A stretch of 48,046 bases of DNA, taken from an uncultured Sporosarcina sp. Its GTDB lineage: Bacteria; Bacillota; Bacilli; Bacillales_A; Planococcaceae. Location of the stretch: NCBI GenBank assembly GCA_947644645.1, contig CANSAF010000014.1, positions 1 through 48,046 of the forward strand. The letters are read 5' to 3'. The translations under genes and the position numbers were made by a program. Within the stretch, counting starts at the first letter, position 1, and each line of letters starts with the position of its first letter. Positions 43,124 to 48,046 of the stretch are shown here, one piece after another. The notes beneath the pieces are model-generated. The model saw nothing but the letters and a program-made list of their open reading frames with translations, had not been told where the DNA came from and made no database searches.

Positions 43124-43583
43124 TTATATTGAGTTGAAAGTGCCTGCAAAAGCACAGTATGTCGGTGTTACGAGATTGGCAATTTCAGGTCTTGCAAGTC
43201 GATTAGGTTTTACATTCGATGAAATTGAAGATTTGAAAATCGCGGCAAGCGAAGCGGTAACGAACGCAGTTCAACATGCTTATGGTGACTGTGAAGGAGA
43301 AGTAATCGTGGGCTGTGCACTTTTTGAAGATAAGATGGAAATTATGATTGCAGATAGTGGAAATAGTTTTGACTTTGAAGAAACGAAAAAGCATATAGGT
43401 CCCTACAGTGATGGAGAAGATGCGCAGTTCTTAAGAGAAGGCGGCTTGGGATTATATTTAATGGAGTCATTGATGGATGAAGTGAAAGTTCATCGTGAAG
43501 AGGGGGTTACCATCTTCATGACCAAATATCTTGGTGGAGAGCGGGTGGATAAGGATGTCAGAACAGTCTCCTCCCAAACCTAA
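43110..43583 (+). CDS. rsbW: Anti-sigma-B factor and serine kinase RsbW
   Basis: 157 residues, a GHKL kinase. Conserved blocks are LKIAASEAVTNAVQHAYGD, MIADSGNSFDFE and EGGLGLYLMESLMDEV. It holds sigma-B inactive and phosphorylates RsbV. ATG 43110 has GGTGGGAG 5 bases upstream; the longer frame back to 43050 lies wholly inside rsbV. Its end overlaps sigB by 29 bases. Confidence 0.95.
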   Translation: MQAYDYIELKVPAKAQYVGVTRLAISGLASRLGFTFDEIEDLKIAASEAVTNAVQHAYGDCEGEVIVGCALFEDKMEIMIADSGNSFDFEETKKHIGPYSDGEDAQFLREGGLGLYLMESLMDEVKVHREEGVTIFMTKYLGGERVDKDVRTVSSQT

Positions 43584-44343
43584 TACGAAGGAAGAGGTAT
43601 TGCTGTGGATTCAGCAATATCAAGAGACGAGAGATGAACAGGCACAAACAAATTTAGTATTGAATTATGAGCGACTAGTCCAATCATTGGCACGAAAGTA
43701 TTCGAATGGCAAACCTTATCATGAAGATTTAGTTCAAGTGGGGATGCTTGGACTTCTCGGTGCAATTAGAAGATATGATTCATCGTATGGTCGTAGCTTT
43801 GAGGCATTTGCAATTCCAACAATTATTGGGGAAATTAAGCGTTTCATGCGCGATAAAACGTGGGCAATCCATGTGCCAAGAAGAATAAAGGAATTAGGAC
43901 CAAAAATTAAAGCGACTGTTGAAGCATTGACTGTTGAATTACAACGTTCTCCGCTTATTCATGAAATTGCGGAACACTTAGATGTGAGTGAAGAGGAAGT
44001 ATTGGAAGCAATGGAGATGGGAAGGAGCTATCAAGCCCTTTCCATGGATCATACTTTAGATGCTGATTCGGAGGGGGGAACGGTTACGTTATTTGACTTG
44101 GTTGGGTCGACTGATGATGGGTTTGAAGCAATTGACCAAAGGCTTCTTGTTGCGGATGCACTAGTCGTGCTTTCAGAAAGAGAAAAGAAAATCATTCAAT
44201 ATACATATATAGACCAGTTAAGTCAAAAAGAAGCAGGTGAACGGTTGGGGATTTCACAAATGCATGTTTCAAGATTGCAGCGTAAGGCGATAAAGAAATT
44301 GCAAGATAAAATCGCGGAGACTTCTGGTGGTGTATTCGATTGA
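43555..44343 (+). CDS. sigB: RNA polymerase sigma factor SigB
   Basis: 262 residues, the general stress sigma factor. Region 2 is seen in YSNGKPYHEDLVQVGMLGLL and FEAFAIPTIIGEIKRFMRDK with WAIHVPRRIKELG; region 4 in LSEREKKIIQYTYIDQLSQK and AGERLGISQMHVSRLQRKAI. ATG 43555 follows GGGTGG at 6 bases. Three promoters matching its consensus lie in this window. Confidence 0.96.
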   Translation: MSEQSPPKPNTKEEVLLWIQQYQETRDEQAQTNLVLNYERLVQSLARKYSNGKPYHEDLVQVGMLGLLGAIRRYDSSYGRSFEAFAIPTIIGEIKRFMRDKTWAIHVPRRIKELGPKIKATVEALTVELQRSPLIHEIAEHLDVSEEEVLEAMEMGRSYQALSMDHTLDADSEGGTVTLFDLVGSTDDGFEAIDQRLLVADALVVLSEREKKIIQYTYIDQLSQKEAGERLGISQMHVSRLQRKAIKKLQDKIAETSGGVFD

Positions 44344-44936
44344 TTGAAGTACAAACGGAATATGTTGAAGCGGTAATTTATCAACGAGCTAAAGAAGGAA
44401 ATTTTGAATCTGGTGATACATATTTCACGCATTTAGCAGAGGATTATTTAATTTTTGCGATTGCTGATGGATTGGGAAGTGGCCCGATTGCAAGGCAATC
44501 AGCAGAAATCATCCCCAAAGTTCTCGCCGAATATCACTATGAGTCTATCGATGAATTATTAAATCGTTGTAATGAGTATATGATTCAAAAACGCGGTGCC
44601 GCAGTAGCAATTGTGAAAGTAGACTTTAGGAATAAAATTATTCAATATAGCTGCGTTGGGAATGTTCGATTTTATATATGGCAAAACGGTCAGAAAATGA
44701 TTTACCCTTTACCGGTTATGGGCTATTTATCTGGCAAGCCTTTGAAATTGAATACACAAAGTTATCCTTATTATCCGGGAGATTTGTTTTTCCTTCATTC
44801 AGATGGAATTGAATTTAGAAGTCCATCCTCTTTATTGAAGGACTCTAGAAGTATATATGAAATTTATAACCGTATTATTGATGTATCAACAAGTGACGAT
44901 GATGCAACTTTTATTGCGGGAAACCTGCTTCGATGA
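44340..44936 (+). CDS. rsbX: PP2C phosphatase RsbX
   Basis: 198 residues, PP2C fold without an extra sensor domain. ADGLGSGPIA, GAAVAIVKVD, SCVGNVRFYIW and HSDGIEF carry the conserved residues. RsbX dephosphorylates RsbR and RsbS and so resets the stressosome. TTG 44340 overlaps the sigB stop by 4 bases with TGGTGGTG about 8 bases upstream. Confidence 0.93.
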   Translation: MIEVQTEYVEAVIYQRAKEGNFESGDTYFTHLAEDYLIFAIADGLGSGPIARQSAEIIPKVLAEYHYESIDELLNRCNEYMIQKRGAAVAIVKVDFRNKIIQYSCVGNVRFYIWQNGQKMIYPLPVMGYLSGKPLKLNTQSYPYYPGDLFFLHSDGIEFRSPSSLLKDSRSIYEIYNRIIDVSTSDDDATFIAGNLLR

Positions 44937-44956
44937 TTGTTGGAGTAGGTTTTTTC
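44921..44956 (+). terminator. Terminator of the sigB operon
   Basis: AAACCTGCTTC pairs with GGAGTAGGTTT (G-U pairs included), followed by a run of T. It overlaps the last codons of rsbX. Confidence 0.78.
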
Positions 44957-45005
44957 TTTTCTTATTATGTTAAACTGAATGTAATATTGAAAGGTGGTTG
45001 ACTTT

Positions 45006-47168
45006 GTGGCACATATTTTAACATTAACTGCAAAAAGAGCGGAAGTACCTGTTCGTCAAACCGAGAAAGTAATTGAACTTTTGGAAGAAGGAAACACTGT
45101 CCCTTTTATCGCGAGATATCGAAAAGAAGCGACAGGTTCATTAGATGAAGTGCAAATCAAAAATATTGAAGAGTCTTATCAATACATTACAGGTCTAGAG
45201 CAACGTAAAGAGGAAGTACTTCGTATTATTGAAGAACAAGGTAAGTTAGATGAGGATTTGAAGAAGAAAATTACATCGGCAACAGTTCTTCAGCGTGTTG
45301 AAGATTTATATCGTCCATTTATGCAAAAAAGAAGAACACGTGCAACAATTGCAAAAGAAAAAGGTTTAGAGGAATTAGCAAATGCTTTAATGAAATTCCC
45401 AACGACTACATTAGATGAACTTGCGCAACCATTTATTGATGAAGAAAAAGAAGTATCTACTATAGAAGAGGCGCTAGCTGGTGCACGTGATATTGTTGCT
45501 GAAAACATTGCAGATGATGCTGCGCTTAGAGAAACGGTTAGAAAAATGACATGGGCATCAGGGAAAATTACTTCGATTGTTAGAAAAAACGCGGAAGATG
45601 AGAAGAATGTTTTTGGAAATTATTATGAGTATGAGGAACCGTTAAAGAAAATCGTTCCGCATCGTACATTAGCATTGAATCGTGGGGAGAAAGAGAAAGT
45701 GCTTCGTATTGCGATTGCATTTCCAGAAGAACAGATTATCGGAAATATTGAAAAAACTATTATTAAAAAAACGCATGTACCCGCGTCGAAAGAAGTCCAA
45801 GAAGCAATTACAGATGCATTTAAAAGACTGATTGCCCCTTCGGTAGAACGCGAAGTGCGTGCTGTATTAACAGAACAGGCGGAAGAGCAAGCGATTCATG
45901 TTTTTTCTGAAAACCTTAAAAGCTTATTGCTACAACCCCCGTTAAAAGGAAATGTTGTACTTGGTGTAGATCCAGCATTTCGTTCAGGTTGTAAATTAGC
46001 AGTTGTTGATGAAACCGGAAAACTTCTTGAAGTATCGGTTATTTATCCGCACCCGCCAAAAGCGAGCAAAGAGAAAGCGAAGCAATGTATTTTGGAGGTT
46101 CTGCAAAAGTATCCAATCTCTATTATTGCTATTGGAAATGGAACGGCTTCTCGTGAAACGGAGAAGTTTATTGCCGATTGCTTGAAAGAATCGAAAACGG
46201 GTGTCTCTTACGTCATTGTGAACGAGGCAGGTGCAAGTGTTTATTCTGCATCAGAACTTGCTCGGGAAGAATTTCCTAACTTACAAGTAGAAGAAAGAAG
46301 TGCAGTTTCGATTGCAAGACGTTTACAAGATCCTTTATCTGAATTAGTGAAAATAGATCCTGCTTCGGTCGGTGTAGGTCAATATCAGCATGACGTTGCA
46401 AAGAGAAAATTAGCCGATTCGCTTAATTTTGTTGTTGAAACAGCCGTGAATAGGGTAGGGGTCAATGTTAATACAGCATCTTCTTCATTGTTACAATATG
46501 TTGCGGGCTTATCAAAAACGGTAGCTGAGAATATTGTTAAATCGAGGGAAGAGAATGGTTTATATGCGAAACGAAACGATTTGAAGAAAGTGCCAAGATT
46601 GGGCGCCAAAACTTATGAACAAGCAATTGGTTTTTTACGCGTGCCAAATGCAGCAAATCCTTTCGATTCAACTGGCATTCATCCTGAAAGTTATCAGTTA
46701 GCGGAAGAAATTTTGAAAAAGATCAATATGTCTAAAAAAGAAATTGGTAGCGAGGAAGTGGCTAAGGCACTTTCTGAATTAGATGTACCGAAATTAGCGG
46801 AAGAATTAAATGTAGGTACAGTAACAATTCATGATCTCATTGAAACTTTACGAAGACCGAATCGTGACCCGCGTGAAGACTATCCACAACCATTATTAAA
46901 AGCGGATGTACTTGATATGAAAGATTTATATGAAGGTCTTGAAATGCAGGGAACGGTTAGAAATGTTGTCGACTTTGGCGCATTTGTAGATGTCGGTGTC
47001 TCCGAAGACGGACTTGTGCACATTTCTAAGTTGAAAAAAGGGTTTGTTAAACATCCACTAGACGTAGTTGCTTCTGGAGATATTGTCACGGTTTGGGTAG
47101 ACGGTGTAGACAAGAAGAAAGGCAGAATTTCATTAACAATGATTCCGCCAAAGAAAGATGGAAAGTGA
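45006..47168 (+). CDS. tex: Tex-family S1 RNA-binding protein (transcription accessory)
   Basis: 720 residues. Domains in order: N-terminal helical region, YqgF-like RNase H fold around residues 320-420 (GVDPAFRSGCKLAVVDETGK), helix-hairpin-helix modules (NVNTASSSLLQYVAGLS, LKKVPRLGAKTYEQAIGFLR) and a C-terminal S1 domain (QGTVRNVVDFGAFVDVGVSE). Tex binds nucleic acid and affects transcription and stress tolerance. GTG 45006 has AAGGTGG 8 bases upstream. B. subtilis ydcI is at the same place after rsbX. Confidence 0.93.
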   Translation: MAHILTLTAKRAEVPVRQTEKVIELLEEGNTVPFIARYRKEATGSLDEVQIKNIEESYQYITGLEQRKEEVLRIIEEQGKLDEDLKKKITSATVLQRVEDLYRPFMQKRRTRATIAKEKGLEELANALMKFPTTTLDELAQPFIDEEKEVSTIEEALAGARDIVAENIADDAALRETVRKMTWASGKITSIVRKNAEDEKNVFGNYYEYEEPLKKIVPHRTLALNRGEKEKVLRIAIAFPEEQIIGNIEKTIIKKTHVPASKEVQEAITDAFKRLIAPSVEREVRAVLTEQAEEQAIHVFSENLKSLLLQPPLKGNVVLGVDPAFRSGCKLAVVDETGKLLEVSVIYPHPPKASKEKAKQCILEVLQKYPISIIAIGNGTASRETEKFIADCLKESKTGVSYVIVNEAGASVYSASELAREEFPNLQVEERSAVSIARRLQDPLSELVKIDPASVGVGQYQHDVAKRKLADSLNFVVETAVNRVGVNVNTASSSLLQYVAGLSKTVAENIVKSREENGLYAKRNDLKKVPRLGAKTYEQAIGFLRVPNAANPFDSTGIHPESYQLAEEILKKINMSKKEIGSEEVAKALSELDVPKLAEELNVGTVTIHDLIETLRRPNRDPREDYPQPLLKADVLDMKDLYEGLEMQGTVRNVVDFGAFVDVGVSEDGLVHISKLKKGFVKHPLDVVASGDIVTVWVDGVDKKKGRISLTMIPPKKDGK

Positions 47169-47176
47169 ACAGAGAG

Positions 47177-47629
47177 ATGACGGATGAAGCGTTACAAGTC
47201 TTAGTAGAAGATATTTCATGTAAGGTATTCAAGAAAAACTTTCGACATGTGGCATCTTATAATAAAAGGCTTCGAACCACTGGCGGTCGCTATATGCTTA
47301 ACGACCACTCGATTCAAATCAATCCTTTGGTGTTGGAGAAGTATGGAATGGATGAATTGATCGGTGTCATTAAACATGAGCTATGCCATTATCATTTGCA
47401 TTTGGAGAATAAAGGGTATCAACATCGAGATCAGGATTTTAAAGATTTATTAAGAAAAACTAATTCACCAAGATATTGTCGTCCATTAGTCGATCAAAAA
47501 CGTAAAACAGTTAAAGTTCATAAATATGAATGCAAATCATGTGGACTCGTTTATGAGAGAAAGAGAAGGATGGATGTTATGAAGTATCGTTGTGGGAAAT
47601 GCACGGGAGAAATCCGCAAGATTAATTGA
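47177..47629 (+). CDS. SprT-family metalloprotein
   Basis: 150 residues. The zinc-protease-like motif IKHELCHYHLH (His67, Glu68, His71) is followed by a C-terminal zinc ribbon with two CxxC pairs (YECKSCGLVY and YRCGKCTG). Bacterial SprT proteins are predicted metallopeptidases with unknown substrates. ATG 47177 is chosen for its match to the family start; the ribosome binding site is weak, and GTG 47165 is an alternative. It lies 8 bases after tex. Confidence 0.88.
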   Translation: MTDEALQVLVEDISCKVFKKNFRHVASYNKRLRTTGGRYMLNDHSIQINPLVLEKYGMDELIGVIKHELCHYHLHLENKGYQHRDQDFKDLLRKTNSPRYCRPLVDQKRKTVKVHKYECKSCGLVYERKRRMDVMKYRCGKCTGEIRKIN

Positions 47630-47854
47630 AGAAAGATGAAGCGATTATCTGGAGAAAATAGCTTTAATCGATATTTGGTAAACATGTTTTTTTGTGCTTG
47701 TAGCTCAGTAGTGTGCGATTAAGTATGCTACTGAGTCATTAAAACTGTAATTGAAAAAGGATTTATGATGCGCGTTTAAAAGGCTATATAATAGAAGGAA
47801 TACGTTTTATAAGTAGGGGTCAATTAATTAAATAAAAAGAAAATAATTAAACTG
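47630..47854. other. Intergenic region with hairpin, no gene seen
   Basis: About 225 bases after sprT. CTCAGTAG (47704-47711) and CTACTGAG (47728-47735) form a hairpin that can be extended by G-U pairs; no T-tract follows. It resembles a tRNA D arm only by chance. Confidence 0.4.
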
Positions 47855-47883
47855 TTGACGAATGGAATTGATTATCCTATACT
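47855..47883 (+). promoter_or_regulatory. Upstream sigma-A promoter of the tRNA operon
   Basis: TTGACG and TATACT are separated by exactly 17 bases. Confidence 0.85.
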
Positions 47884-47950
47884 AATAAATGTCAGTTCGA
47901 GATACGACATTGTTCGTCAAAAGAACTTACGATTTAATTTAAAAAAGTAC

Positions 47951-47980
47951 TTGCAAAACAATTTGTGAGTATGCTACAAT
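47951..47980 (+). promoter_or_regulatory. Proximal promoter of the tRNA operon
   Basis: TTGCAA and TACAAT separated by 18 bases, with a TGC extended -10 element, 12 bases before the tRNA. Confidence 0.75.
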
Positions 47981-47991
47981 TAAAAGCCTAC

Positions 47992-48046
47992 GGCCCCTTG
48001 GTCAAGCGGTTAAGACACCGCCCTTTCACGGCGGTAACACGGGTTC
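47992..48046 (+). tRNA. tRNA-Glu (UUC anticodon), 3' end outside window
   Basis: GGCCCCTTGGTCAAGCGG begins the acceptor and D arm; the anticodon arm is CCGCC-CTTTCAC-GGCGG with TTC at 48025-48027; ACACGGGTTC begins the T arm. The window ends inside the T loop. Confidence 0.95.

Noticed and set aside
47701-47740. tRNA-like D-arm string (TAGCTCAGT) near 47701
   Set aside because: No acceptor stem, anticodon arm or T arm fits around it; the bases are better explained by a simple hairpin.
1-48046. Prophage, insertion sequence, integron or CRISPR array
   Set aside because: No transposase, integrase, phage structural gene, cas gene or regularly spaced repeat was found on either strand.

Overview
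The window is chromosomal DNA from an AT-rich Gram-positive bacterium of the Bacillales. Gene content, strong GGAGG-type ribosome binding sites, frequent TTG starts and a Bacillus-like gene order suggest Planococcaceae (Sporosarcina-like); the family assignment is inference. No phage, insertion sequence or CRISPR array is visible. It reads as core genome with some accessory transport and stress genes.

Left part (1-14.4 kb): the end of a KdpD-like universal stress protein gene (minus strand); a complete seven-gene mrpABCDEFG operon for the multisubunit Na+/H+ antiporter; a membrane-anchored penicillin-acylase-family hydrolase; a P1-family (DmpA-like) self-processing peptidase on the minus strand; a cadC-cadA cadmium/zinc efflux operon whose promoter is flanked by two oppositely oriented copies of one operator; a double-domain acetyltransferase; and a 51-residue membrane protein of the Lmo0937 family with a consensus sigma-B promoter.

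Middle (14.4-28 kb): mntR, cvfB, a secreted DUF1002 protein, a small GNAT, a DUF4064 membrane protein, a small membrane-anchored protein with its own sigma-B promoter, an AraC-type regulator, a yidC/spoIIIJ-type insertase, a VanY-type carboxypeptidase, a cardiolipin synthase, a tcyP-like symporter, an MFS exporter, two very small unrecognised genes (one with a frame break at a run of seven A), and rodA.

Right part (28-48 kb): this closely follows the B. subtilis ddl-to-trnS region: ddl, murF, (inserted esterase), cshA, ydbS, ydbT, rhomboid gene, acpS, ydcC, alr, mazE/mazF (ndoAI/ndoA), the full stressosome and sigma-B operon rsbR-S-T-U-V-W-sigB-rsbX, tex, sprT, and a tRNA-Glu cut by the window end. 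A consensus sigma-B promoter lies between rsbU and rsbV, so sigma-B can amplify its own regulator module. Two other consensus sigma-B promoters in the window drive small membrane-associated proteins, so regulator and likely targets are seen together.

A second theme is a set of related long hairpins with arms resembling AGAAAGTC/GACTTTCT after many genes, some acting as terminators and some lacking a T-tract. Start positions were set by ribosome-binding-site spacing, so many genes begin at internal TTG or GTG codons rather than at the longest possible ORF. All functional calls come from reading the sequence; no database search was run.
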